The position numbers were made by a program, and so were the translations under genes. From NCBI GenBank assembly GCA_050250915.1, contig JBFWNT010000016.1:13741-77740 (forward strand): DNA of 64,000 nucleotides. Reading direction: 5' to 3'. The notes under the pieces were generated by a model. That model ran no database searches. It worked only from the letters and a program-made list of their open reading frames with translations, and was not told the DNA's origin. Origin of the DNA: Miltoncostaea sp050250915. GTDB taxonomy: Bacteria > Actinomycetota > Thermoleophilia > Miltoncostaeales > Miltoncostaeaceae. Shown piece after piece: positions 42,707 through 52,773 of the stretch; within the stretch, counting starts at the first letter, position 1, and the number at the start of each line of letters is the position of its first letter.

Positions 42707-42713
42707 TGCTCTT

Positions 42714-43076
42714 CTACGATCCCGTCTCGGCGAGGCCGATGGTGATGTGGCAGGTGCGCTTCATGATCGGGGTGGCGCGGCCCTGGGCACGCGGGCGGAA
42801 GCGCTTGATCGTCGGCCCCTCGTCCACCGTGACCTTGACGAGGCGCAGCTCGCGCACGTCCAGGCCGTGGTTGTGGTCCGCGTTGGCGACGGCCGACTGC
42901 AGGACCTTGCGCACCGGCACGGCGGCCGCGCGGGTGCTGTAGGCCAGGATCGCCTGGGCGTCCGCGACCGACTTGCCGCGGATGAGGTCCGCCACCAGCC
43001 GGCCCTTGCGCGGCGACGTGCGGACGAACTTGGCGGTCGCCTCGACGACCTGGGGTGCGGGCGCGGCGGTGCTCAT
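42714..43076 (-). CDS. rplV: Ribosomal protein L22
   Basis: This 120-residue tunnel-lining protein has VEATAKFVRTSPRKGRLVADLIRGK and a beta-hairpin region PTIKRFRPRAQGRATPIMKRTCHIT. It overlaps rpsS by 4 nt (ATGA). Confidence 0.97.
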   Translation of the reverse strand: MSTAAPAPQVVEATAKFVRTSPRKGRLVADLIRGKSVADAQAILAYSTRAAAVPVRKVLQSAVANADHNHGLDVRELRLVKVTVDEGPTIKRFRPRAQGRATPIMKRTCHITIGLAETGS

Positions 43077-43357
43077 CGGCGCATCGTGGAGGTGCGGTCG
43101 GAGCCGGCGTGCCCCCGGTAGGTCCGGGTGGGCGCGAACTCGCCGAGCTTGTGCCCGACCATGCTCTCGGAGATGAACACGGGCACGTGCTTGCGGCCGT
43201 CGTGGATCGCGATCGTGTGGCCGACCATCTCCGGGAAGATGGTCGACGACCGCGACCACGTGCGGACGATCCGCTTCTCGTTGGCGGTGTTCATGTCCTC
43301 GATGCGCTTCATGAGCCGGTCATCGACGAACGGGCCCTTCTTGCTGCTGCGTCCCAT
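43073..43357 (-). CDS. rpsS: Ribosomal protein S19
   Basis: This 94-residue head protein reads MGRSSKKGPFVDDRLMKRIE, IFPEMVGHTIAIHDGRKHVPVFI and a final LGEFAPTRTYRGH. Standard length and position between rplB and rplV. Confidence 0.98.
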   Translation of the reverse strand: MGRSSKKGPFVDDRLMKRIEDMNTANEKRIVRTWSRSSTIFPEMVGHTIAIHDGRKHVPVFISESMVGHKLGEFAPTRTYRGHAGSDRTSTMRR

Positions 43358-43363
43358 CTACGT

Positions 43364-44212
<849 letters not shown>

Positions 44213-44220
44213 GTCTCTCC

Positions 44221-44523
44221 CTAGGCCCCTTCGAAGAGCTCGATCTTGTCGCCGGGCTTCAGCTCGACGATGGCCTTCTTCCAGCCCGGGCGGCGACCCT
44301 TGGTGTAGCCGCGGCGCTTAGGCTTGCTCTGCACGGAGACCGTCCGCACGTCGGTGACCGTGACGTCGAAGAGGTCCTCGATCGCCTGGCGGATCTCGGT
44401 CTTGTGCGCGCCGTCCAGCACACGGAACGTGTACTGGTTGTGCGCCTGCACGAGTTGGAAGCTCTTCTCGGAGATGACCGGGCGGACGATGACCCGCCGG
44501 ATGTCCTCGCGGAGCGTGCTCAC
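44221..44523 (-). CDS. rplW: Ribosomal protein L23
   Basis: This 100-residue tunnel-exit protein docks SRP and trigger factor. It reads VIVRPVISEKSFQLVQAHNQYTF and AIEDLFDVTVTDVRTVSVQSKPKRRG. The GTG start overlaps the rplD stop by 4 nt. Confidence 0.97.
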   Translation of the reverse strand: MSTLREDIRRVIVRPVISEKSFQLVQAHNQYTFRVLDGAHKTEIRQAIEDLFDVTVTDVRTVSVQSKPKRRGYTKGRRPGWKKAIVELKPGDKIELFEGA

Positions 44524-45545
44524 GACGCGTCCTCCTCGGCCTCGGCGGCGGGCTCCTCAACGGCGGCCTTCTTGCGCGACGCCTTGCGGGCGGGCTTCTT
44601 CGGCGCCTCCTCCGCGGGGGCCTCGGCCTCGGCCGCCGGCTCCTCGGCGGGCTCCTCCTCGGCGACGGGCTCGTCCTCGGCGGGGGCGTCCTCGACGACC
44701 TCGGCGGGCGCCTCCTCCACGACCGCGGCCTCGGCCTCCTCGACCGGCTGCTCGGCCACCGTCTCCTCGGCCTCGGCGGCCGACGCCTCGTCGGCGGGCG
44801 CCTCGTCGGCGGCGGCCTTCTTGCGGGAGGCCTTGCGGGCCGGCTTCGGCTTCGGCGGCGCCTGCTTCTTCGGCGCGGGCTTCCTGGTCGGCGCGGGGGT
44901 CACGGCCTGGACGTCGGCGGGCTCGCCGGTCAGGCGCTCCCACACCGAGCGCTCCACGAGGATCGCGCGGGCGGCGACGACATCGACCGTCTCCAGCTCC
45001 GTGGCGGCGAGGACGTACACGCCCTCGATGTTGCGGAACGCGCGGGCCTCGACCGAGTTCAGGTCCTCGACCACGAGCAGCAGCGGGCGGCCCGCGAGGC
45101 CGTCGGGGGCCTGGCGCAGGTACTCGGCGGCGCGCTTCGTGGAGGGGGCGTCCCAGCCGGTGGCGTCCATGATCGCGGCGGTGCCGCGCTCCACCTGGGC
45201 GCGCAGCGCCGCGCGGAAGGCCTGCTGGCGCACCTTGCGGTTGACCTTGCCGCCGTAGCTGCGCGGCGTGGGGCCGAAGACGATGCCGCCGCCCGTCCAG
45301 ATGGGCGAGCGCGACGAGCCCGCGCGGGCGCGGCCGGTGCCCTTCTGGCGCCACGGCTTGGAGCCGCCGCCGCGGACGTCGGAGCGGGTCTTCGTGGAGT
45401 GCGTGCCGGCGCGGCGCGCCGCGAGCTCCGCGACCACGGTCTCATGGATGAGGTGCTGCTTGATCGGCGTCTCCGCGACGGCCGCGGCCAGGGCCGCCGT
45501 GCCGGCCGCGAGGCCGTCGGTGTCGAGGACGGGGACCGGGGTCAC
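44520..45545 (-). CDS. rplD: Ribosomal protein L4 with long charged C-terminal extension
   Basis: Residues 1-210 are a normal L4 (STKTRSDVRGGGSKPWRQKGTGRARAGS; SPIWTGGG; LLLVVEDL). Residues about 211-341 are an Ala/Glu/Pro/Lys-rich tail not found in standard 205-215 residue L4. It starts with a Lys-Pro stretch, contains the dodecamer KPARKASRKKAA at 234-245 and again at 317-328, and has a very acidic Glu/Ala segment between the two copies. Third-position GC continues through the tail, so it is coding. GTG start overlapping the rplC stop (GTGA). Confidence 0.95.
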   Translation of the reverse strand: MTPVPVLDTDGLAAGTAALAAAVAETPIKQHLIHETVVAELAARRAGTHSTKTRSDVRGGGSKPWRQKGTGRARAGSSRSPIWTGGGIVFGPTPRSYGGKVNRKVRQQAFRAALRAQVERGTAAIMDATGWDAPSTKRAAEYLRQAPDGLAGRPLLLVVEDLNSVEARAFRNIEGVYVLAATELETVDVVAARAILVERSVWERLTGEPADVQAVTPAPTRKPAPKKQAPPKPKPARKASRKKAAADEAPADEASAAEAEETVAEQPVEEAEAAVVEEAPAEVVEDAPAEDEPVAEEEPAEEPAAEAEAPAEEAPKKPARKASRKKAAVEEPAAEAEEDAS

Positions 45546-46162
45546 TCGGGCCTCACGATCACGATGCCGTTGACGCCGCCGGGCACCGCGCCGCGGACGA
45601 GCAGCAGGTTGCGCTCGGGGTCGCGGTCGACGACCTGGAGGCCGCGCTGGGTGACCTGCCGCGCGCCCATGTGGCCGCTCATCCGGATGCCCTTGAACAC
45701 GCGCGCCGGGTAGGCGGCCGCGCCGATCGAGCCGGGCTGGCGGATGTTGTGCGAGCCGTGGCTCTTGGGGCCGCGCTTGAAGTTGTGCCGCTTGATCGTG
45801 CCCGCGTAGCCCTTGCCCTTCGAGGTGCCCGTCACGCGGACCATCTGGCCCGGCTCGAACGGCTCGACGGTGACCACGTCGCCCACCGACACGTCCACGC
45901 CGAGCTCCTCGGCGGAGAACTCGTGGAGGTGACGCACGGGCGGAGCGCCGGCCTTCTTCAGGTGGCCGAGCTCGGGCTCGTTCAGCGCCTTCGGCTTGGC
46001 GGAGCCGAAGCCGAGCTGCACCGCCTCGTAGCCGTCGGTCTCGACGGTCTTCACCTGGGTCACGTGGCAGGGGCCGGCCTCGATCACGGTGAGGGCGACG
46101 CGCGCGCCGTCCTCGCCGAAGATCTGGGTCATGCCGACCTTGCGTCCGATGATCGCGGCCAT
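45542..46162 (-). CDS. rplC: Ribosomal protein L3
   Basis: This 206-residue early assembly protein starts MAAIIGRKVGMTQIF and has RVTGTSKGKGYAGTIKRHNFKRGPKSHGSHN and the GHMGARQVTQ segment. The ATG at 46162 follows AGGG; an upstream extension to 46276 is arginine-rich and unsupported. Confidence 0.98.
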   Translation of the reverse strand: MAAIIGRKVGMTQIFGEDGARVALTVIEAGPCHVTQVKTVETDGYEAVQLGFGSAKPKALNEPELGHLKKAGAPPVRHLHEFSAEELGVDVSVGDVVTVEPFEPGQMVRVTGTSKGKGYAGTIKRHNFKRGPKSHGSHNIRQPGSIGAAAYPARVFKGIRMSGHMGARQVTQRGLQVVDRDPERNLLLVRGAVPGGVNGIVIVRPE

Positions 46163-46329
46163 CAGTGACCCTGACCGTTCGCGCTCAATGCGTTCGCCGA
46201 GCGAATCGCACGCGAGGCAAGGACGCAGGTGAGGTCGATGGCGGTGTTCCCATCGGCCGATCCGAGGACGCCGCATCGCGCCGCGATGCAGCCGGCAAAC
46301 GCCTGAGTGTGGGCGGTTCGGGTCACTAC
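46163..46329 (-). promoter_or_regulatory. Long spacer with hairpins between rpsJ and rplC
   Basis: This 167-nt noncoding spacer is exceptional in a cluster where genes usually overlap or touch. It contains GCATCGCG-C-CGCGATGC (46273-46289) and a smaller TTCGC-CGA-GCGAA. It could be a leader for rplC-rplD, for instance an L4 feedback site, or hold an internal promoter; neither is proven. Confidence 0.4.
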
Positions 46330-46638
46330 CTACGCCTTGATCTCGATGTCGACGCCGGCGGGCAGGTCGAGGCGCATGAGCGAGTCGACCGTCTTGGGCG
46401 TCGGCGAGTAGATGTCGATGAGCCGCTTGTGGGTGCGGATCTCGAAGTGCTCGCGCGAGTCCTTGTCCTTGAACGGACCGCGGATCACGCAGTAGACGTT
46501 GCGCTCGGTCGGCAGCGGCACCGGACCGGAGATGGTCGCCCCGCTCCGCTGGGCCGTCTCCACGATCGACGCGGCGCTCTTGTCGATGAGCTCGTGGTCG
46601 TAGGCCTTGAGCCGGATCCTGATCTTGTTCTGCTGCAC
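46330..46638 (-). CDS. rpsJ: Ribosomal protein S10 (NusE)
   Basis: This 102-residue small-subunit protein also acts in transcription antitermination with NusB. It has IRIRLKAYDHELIDKSA, GPVPLPTERNVYCVIRGP and the REHFEIRTHKRLIDI core. The GTG start is 6 nt after GATACG, a possible -10 box. It is separated from tuf by an intrinsic terminator, so it probably needs its own promoter as well as read-through. Confidence 0.97.
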   Translation of the reverse strand: MQQNKIRIRLKAYDHELIDKSAASIVETAQRSGATISGPVPLPTERNVYCVIRGPFKDKDSREHFEIRTHKRLIDIYSPTPKTVDSLMRLDLPAGVDIEIKA

Positions 46639-46662
46639 CGTGCGCGTATCCGTTCTGGGAGG

Positions 46663-46700
46663 AAAGAAAACCCCGCCGCCTCCGGTGGGAGGCGACGGGG
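46663..46700 (-). terminator. Intrinsic terminator after tuf
   Basis: On the minus strand CCCCGTCGCCTCC and GGAGGCGGCGGGG pair (one G-U) around a CACC loop at 46671-46700, followed by the T-rich stretch TTTTCTTT (46663-46670). It lies 17 nt after the tuf stop and just before rpsJ, so it should uncouple tuf from the S10 operon at least partly. Confidence 0.85.
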
Positions 46701-46717
46701 TCCGGGGACGAACCCTC

Positions 46718-47911
<1,194 letters not shown>

Positions 47912-47992
47912 CCGATTCGCTCCCTCTGAGCAGTGTCCATCGCGGCCGGGCGGGCCGCTCTTCCCCCGTGGAAAACGCCCCCGGCGCAAAAC

Positions 47993-48012
47993 GCGCGGCC
48001 ACGTGGCCGCGC
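47993..48012 (-). promoter_or_regulatory. 20-bp palindrome in the tuf leader, attenuator-like
   Basis: GCGCGGCCAC-GTGGCCGCGC is a perfect 20-bp palindrome. On the tuf (minus) strand it is followed by GTTTTGCG, a weak U-run, so the leader can form a terminator-like hairpin between the promoter and tuf. The leader from the promoter to the ATG is about 130 nt. Confidence 0.45.
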
Positions 48013-48045
48013 AGAGACGAACCGGGTGCTCCGCAGAGCCGGGGT

Positions 48046-48073
48046 AGGTTAGCAAACCACCCCTGCCCCGCAA
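48046..48073 (-). promoter_or_regulatory. Predicted tuf promoter
   Basis: TTGCGG (48068-48073), a 16-nt spacer and TAACCT (48046-48051) with TGC directly upstream of the -10 box. It shares the TGC-TAACNT element with the rpmJ and rpsL promoters. Confidence 0.6.
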
Positions 48074-48133
48074 GCACGCGCAGCGGCGCCGGAGCGCCGC
48101 GTGATCGGGCTCCGAGACCGTACCATGCCCCAC

Positions 48134-50779
48134 ATGGACGGGCCCGCTCTGCTCGCGTCCCTGGGGCGATGCGCCCGGGGCGAGCTGCGGAGCGACCGCG
48201 CGTCGCGCGAGCTGTACGCCCACGACGCCAGCATCTACCGCCGTCTGCCCGTCGCGACCCTCCGCGCCGCGGACGCCGACGACCTGGACGCCGCCATCGC
48301 GGCATGCCGCGAGAACGGCGTGCCGCTCACGATGCGGGGGGCCGGGACCAGCCTGGGCGGCCAGGCGGTCGGCGCCGGGCTGGTGGTCGACGCGACGGCG
48401 CTCGCGGGGGTCGCGATCGACCCGGACGCCCGCACCGCGCGCGTGGGGCCGGGCGCCGTGCTGGACGACCTGAACCGGGCCGCCGGGGAGTACGGGCTGC
48501 TCTTCGGCCCCGACGTGGCGTCGGGCAGCCGGGCGACGCTGGGCGGGATGATCGCCAACAACTCCGCCGGCGCCCGCTCCATCGCCTACGGCCTGACCGC
48601 CGACCATGTCCTCTCGCTGGACGTGACCCTCGCCGACGGCACGCGCGCCACCCTGCGCCGCGGGGCGGTGGCGCCGGCGGCGATGGAGGCGGCGCGGCCA
48701 CTGGCCGAGGGGTTCCGCCCGCCGGGGCTGCTGCGGCGGGTGTCGGGCTACGCCCTCGACGCCCTCGCGGGCGACGACCCCGACTGGCCGCGCCTGATCT
48801 GCGGCTCGGAGGGGACGCTGGCGGTGATCCGCGGGGCCGAGCTGCGGCTGGTGCCGCGCCCCGAGGCCCGGGGGCTGGCGCTGATGTCGTTCGACTCGGT
48901 CGACGCCGCCCTGGAGGCGACGCTGCGGGCCCTCGAGGCGGGGCCGTCGGCGGTGGAGCTGATGGGCGCCGCGGCGCTCGACGCCGACGCCGAGGCCCAG
49001 CTGCTGGTGGAGCACAGCGGAGCGCCGGACGAGGTCGAGGCAGCCCTGCGCGCGCTGCCCGGCGCGCGGGTGGTGCTCGACGGCCCCGGCCAGGCGGCGG
49101 TGTGGGCGGTGCGGCGCGCCGGCATCGGCCGCCACCTGGGCGAGCGGCCCCCGGGGCCCGGCGACCCGAAGCCGCTGGCGTTCATCGAGGACCCCGCCGT
49201 GCCGCCCGAGCGGCTGCCGGAGCTGGCGCGCGGCATCCGGCGGATCCTGGACCGCGAGGGCACCACGGCGGTCTGGTATGGCCACGCCAGCGTCGGGTGC
49301 CTCCACATCCGGCCGCGGATGGACCTGCGGCTGCCGGGCGCGACCGCATCGCTGCGCCGCATCGCGGAGGAGACCGCCGACCTGGTGGTGGCGCTCGGCG
49401 GGTCGCTGTCGGGCGAGCACGGCGACGGGCGCGCCCGCTCCGAGCTGCTGCCGCGGATGTACCCGCCGGAGACCATCGCCGCGTTCGGCCGCCTGAAGGA
49501 CCTGCTCGACCCGGAGCGGCTCCTGAACCCGGGGGTGCTCACCGACCCCGACCCGCTCGACGCCGGGCTGAAGATGGACGCGTCGCCGCCGCGCCGCGCC
49601 GCGCGGACGGCGCTGAGCTTCGCCGCGGAGGGCGGCCTGCCCCGGGCGGGCGAGGCGTGCAACGGGAACGGCGCGTGCCGCTCGTCGGGCACCGCGATGT
49701 GCCCGAGCTACCAGGCGCTGCGCGACGAGCGCCACGCCACCCGCGGCCGGGCGGTGCTGCTGCGCGCCGCCATCGAGGGGCGGCTCCCCGGCGGCCTCGC
49801 CGACGACGGCCTGCACGAGGCGCTGGAGCTGTGCCTGGGGTGCAAGGCGTGCGCCACCGAGTGCCCCGCCCAGGTGGACGTGGCGCGCATGAAGGCCGAG
49901 GCGCTCGCCCACCGCCACCGCGCCCGCGGGGTGCCGGTGGGCGCCCGCGCGCTGGGCCACGCCCACGACCTGCTGGCCCTCGGCGCCCGGGCGCCTCGCC
50001 TTGCACGCTGGGCGGGGAGCGTTGCAGGGCGTTTCATGCACGTCGCACCGCCTATGCCGAAACGCCCCTGGCGTCCAGACTCGGATCCCGATGCCGACAT
50101 GGTCGTGATGGCCGACACCTTCACCCGCTACATCGAGCCCGGGATCGGGGACGCCGCCCTGCGCGTGTTGCGCGCCGCCGGGGTCCGGACCGGCGTGGCC
50201 GATCCCGGCTGCTGCGGCCGCCCGCTCCTGTCCCAGGGGCTCGTGGGCCCGGCCCGCCGGAGGGCCCGCGCCGCCCTCGGCCGGCTGGCCCCCCACGCCG
50301 TCGCCGGCCGCCGCATCGTGGTGCTGGAGCCGTCGTGCTGGTCGATGCTGGTCGACGACATCCCTGCGTTGCTGCCCGGCGACCCCCGGGCGCGCTGGGT
50401 GGCCGACGCCGCCGTCGGCTTCGAGCGGGCCGTCGCCGAGGCCGGCGCCCCGCCGCTCCGCGACGACCCCTCCGACGTCGTCGCCCACGACCACTGCCAC
50501 ACCCGCGCCCTGGGCGGCGGCGACGAGGGCGTCCCCGCCCTGGCCGCGGCCGGCGTCACGGCGCGCCCCTCCGGCGCCGGGTGCTGCGGCATGGCGGGCG
50601 CCTTCGGCCACCTCCACCCCGAGCTGTCGGCGCGGATCGCGGAGGACCGGCTCGCGCCGGCGGTGCGCGGCGCCGACGCCGCGATCGCCGCCGGCACGTC
50701 GTGCCGGGAGCAGATCCGCCGCGTCACCGGCCGCGAGGCGCTGCACCCCGCCCAGCACATGGCCGCGAGGCTGATGTGA
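48134..50779 (+). CDS. FAD-linked oxidase fused to Fe-S/CCG domain (GlcD-GlcF or D-lactate dehydrogenase-like)
   Basis: This 881-residue fusion has an FAD_binding_4 domain (RGAGTSLGGQAVG; NNSAGARSIAYG), an FAD-oxidase C-terminal domain (YGHASVGCLHIRP; SGEHGDG), a di-cluster 4Fe-4S module (CNGNGACRSSGTAMCPSY; CLGCKACATECP), and two CCG domains (DPGCCGRP; GAGCCGMAGA). It probably oxidises a 2-hydroxy acid and passes electrons to quinone. TACCAT (48121-48126) lies 7 nt before ATG 48134; ATG 48125 overlaps that box, so the later ATG is preferred. Overlaps the next gene by 4 nt. Confidence 0.92.
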   Translation: MDGPALLASLGRCARGELRSDRASRELYAHDASIYRRLPVATLRAADADDLDAAIAACRENGVPLTMRGAGTSLGGQAVGAGLVVDATALAGVAIDPDARTARVGPGAVLDDLNRAAGEYGLLFGPDVASGSRATLGGMIANNSAGARSIAYGLTADHVLSLDVTLADGTRATLRRGAVAPAAMEAARPLAEGFRPPGLLRRVSGYALDALAGDDPDWPRLICGSEGTLAVIRGAELRLVPRPEARGLALMSFDSVDAALEATLRALEAGPSAVELMGAAALDADAEAQLLVEHSGAPDEVEAALRALPGARVVLDGPGQAAVWAVRRAGIGRHLGERPPGPGDPKPLAFIEDPAVPPERLPELARGIRRILDREGTTAVWYGHASVGCLHIRPRMDLRLPGATASLRRIAEETADLVVALGGSLSGEHGDGRARSELLPRMYPPETIAAFGRLKDLLDPERLLNPGVLTDPDPLDAGLKMDASPPRRAARTALSFAAEGGLPRAGEACNGNGACRSSGTAMCPSYQALRDERHATRGRAVLLRAAIEGRLPGGLADDGLHEALELCLGCKACATECPAQVDVARMKAEALAHRHRARGVPVGARALGHAHDLLALGARAPRLARWAGSVAGRFMHVAPPMPKRPWRPDSDPDADMVVMADTFTRYIEPGIGDAALRVLRAAGVRTGVADPGCCGRPLLSQGLVGPARRRARAALGRLAPHAVAGRRIVVLEPSCWSMLVDDIPALLPGDPRARWVADAAVGFERAVAEAGAPPLRDDPSDVVAHDHCHTRALGGGDEGVPALAAAGVTARPSGAGCCGMAGAFGHLHPELSARIAEDRLAPAVRGADAAIAAGTSCREQIRRVTGREALHPAQHMAARLM

Positions 50780-51984
50780 GGGCGCGGCACCTGATCGCCG
50801 CGCTGGCGGCGACCCTGGCGGTGGCGGCGCCGGCGATGGCCGCGCGCCCCGGCTACACCATCCCGGTGGAGCAGATGCCGACCGACGTGGCGACGGCCCG
50901 CGCGATGCTGGTGCAGGCCCGCGCGTGGGCGCCCCCGGGAACGCTGACCAAGCGCGACATCAACTACGTCCTGCGGCTCTCCTCCAAGTACCTCCAGCCG
51001 GGGGTCCCGGCGGCGCGGCAGGCGACGGTGGAGCGGACGCTGCTGGTGAACGCCTGGTGGTACACGCTGCGCGCCGGCCCGATCAAGCGGTCGATCATCC
51101 GCGACCCCGACGGCGTGCTGTCGACCTACTGGGAGGGGCGCGGCTTCGCGGTGAACCCGGTGGCGACGGCGGGCCGCTGGCAGGGGCTCAACGAGAGCCT
51201 CGCGCCGGAGACCCTGGCCGAGGCGTTGCTGCCCTACGGCGTGGAGCGCAGGTGGGACGGCCGGAGGTACCTCATCTGGGAGTACTACGACGTGCCGGAC
51301 CAGCCGGGGCGCATCAAGCCGGGGGCGTCGGGCATGGCGCAGGGCCGCATCGCCCAGCTCATGGCGCGGGCCTACCACCGCACCGGCGACCGCCGCTTCT
51401 CGGACGCCGCCAAGGGCGCGCTCCAGTCGTTCCGCGTGCCCGTGAACCGCGGCGGGGTGGTGAACGCCGTGCACGCGCCGGGCTACCCGCAGCGGCCGTG
51501 GTACGCCGAGCGCGCCTACCCGGGCGCCAACCCGTGGCGCGGCGCCGCGCTGAACGGCTTCATGGTGACGGTGCTGAACCTGGACGCCAGCGCGTCCCTC
51601 CTGACGTCCCGCCCCAACCGGGCCGCCAGCGGGCCGAAGTCGCAGCGGGCCCGCAAGCGCGCCCCCGGCGCCGTGCTGGCCGGCCGCCTGGCGGAGCGCC
51701 TGGCCCGCGACGGGGAGAAGTCGCTCCAGCGCTACCTGCCGCTGCACGACACGGGGTCGTGGAGCCTCTACGGCCTGCTCACCCCCGGCTACAAGTGGCG
51801 CAAGCATGTCGCCGACGTGGGCTACCACTGCTACCACGTCCGTCTCCTCCGGCTCCTCCAGGAGCAGGCGCCCGGCTACGGCTTCGGCGCGTGGGCCGCG
51901 AAGTGGGACGGCTACGCCAAGGCGCGCGGCATCTCCTGCGAGCGCGACAAGGCCGCCCCGCAGCCGGGGACCGTCACCGGCTAG
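50776..51984 (+). CDS. Secreted C5-epimerase-like protein
   Basis: This 402-residue protein has a signal peptide (RARHLIAALAATLAVAAPAMA). The body resembles the C-terminal domain of D-glucuronyl C5-epimerases: SGMAQGRIAQLMARAYHRTG, ALNGFMVTVLNL, and HDTGSWSLYGL. It may act on extracellular or cell-surface sugars, or only share the alpha/alpha-toroid fold. The GTG start overlaps the previous stop (GTGA), so the two genes are coupled although their functions look unrelated. Its stop shares CTAG with the opposite-strand pseudogene. Confidence 0.8.
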   Translation: MRARHLIAALAATLAVAAPAMAARPGYTIPVEQMPTDVATARAMLVQARAWAPPGTLTKRDINYVLRLSSKYLQPGVPAARQATVERTLLVNAWWYTLRAGPIKRSIIRDPDGVLSTYWEGRGFAVNPVATAGRWQGLNESLAPETLAEALLPYGVERRWDGRRYLIWEYYDVPDQPGRIKPGASGMAQGRIAQLMARAYHRTGDRRFSDAAKGALQSFRVPVNRGGVVNAVHAPGYPQRPWYAERAYPGANPWRGAALNGFMVTVLNLDASASLLTSRPNRAASGPKSQRARKRAPGAVLAGRLAERLARDGEKSLQRYLPLHDTGSWSLYGLLTPGYKWRKHVADVGYHCYHVRLLRLLQEQAPGYGFGAWAAKWDGYAKARGISCERDKAAPQPGTVTG

Positions 51985-52773
51985 TCGCGCACCGCGGGGA
52001 GCACGTGGCGCTCCACCAGCCAGCGGGGGACGCTGCCGGCATCGACGTCGGCCGGGATGTGGGCGGTGACCACGGCCACCAGGTCCTGCCGCGGCGCGAC
52101 CACGGCGAGCTGGCCGAGGAGGCCGGCCATGAACGCGTGGCCGTCGGCCCGGCCGAGCCACCAGAGGTAGCCGTACTCCAAAGGCGGCGCGACGCGGTCG
52201 GTGGTGGACGCCGTGACCCCGTCCCCCGGCACCACCTGGCGGCCGTCGCAGCGGCCGCGGTGGAGGTGGAGGAACCCGAGCTTCGCCAGGTCGCCGGGGG
52301 TCATCGACAGCCCGAACCCGCCGGAGGTGACGCCCTCGGGCGCGCGGGTCCACGTGACGCCCCGGATCCCGAGCGGGCCGACGAGCGCGCGGGTCGCCGC
52401 CTCGTCCGCCGGGCCGGCCGGTGACCCGGTGACGCTGTCGATGGGGAGCCGCCGCGCCCCGATCTCGGCGACCATCGCGTCCCGGCGGGCGCCGTCCATC
52501 CCCTGCGAGGCCGGTGACGCCGCGCGACCAGCGCGCCGCCGTCGGAGGCCTGGCCGACCTGCCCCACGGCCAGCTGCACGGGCAGCGCGCGGGCGCCGGT
52601 CGTGCGGCCGTGGTATCGCCGCCACCCCACGTGGGCACCGTCGAGGGACCCGGCGGGCCCGGCGACGCGGACCCGCTGGGCCGCCGTCAGCGACCGCAGG
52701 GCCGCCGCGGGCGCCTCGGCCATCGGTGGGCGCACGCACGCGGGTGCGGACCAGCCGAGGGCGCCGTCCGGGT
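51981..52773 (-). pseudogene. Decayed tandem copy of the serine hydrolase gene
   Basis: The C-terminal 130 residues (PEGVTSGGFGLSMTPGDLAKLGFLHLH...YGYLWWLGRADGHAFMAGL) match the neighbouring intact hydrolase nearly residue for residue in pattern. The N-terminal match (RVRVAGPAGS, VGWRRYHG, PVQLAVGQVGQASDGGALVA) is in a different frame. Two deletions are evident: about 50 residues before SQGMD, with a frameshift, and about 160 residues between PIDSVT and ALVGPLGI, which removes the SxxK and Tyr motifs. No intact catalytic protein can be made. Confidence 0.85.

Noticed and set aside
44520..44912. rplD tail as a read-through or frameshift artefact
   Set aside because: Third-position GC stays high, the frame is open to a stop that overlaps the rplW start as GTGA, and the repeat is conserved at protein level, so it is part of the gene.
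51981..52739. Intact 252-residue hydrolase starting at 52739
   Set aside because: Its first 75 residues are out-of-frame arginine/proline-rich sequence. Comparison with the neighbour shows deletions and a frameshift, so I call a pseudogene.
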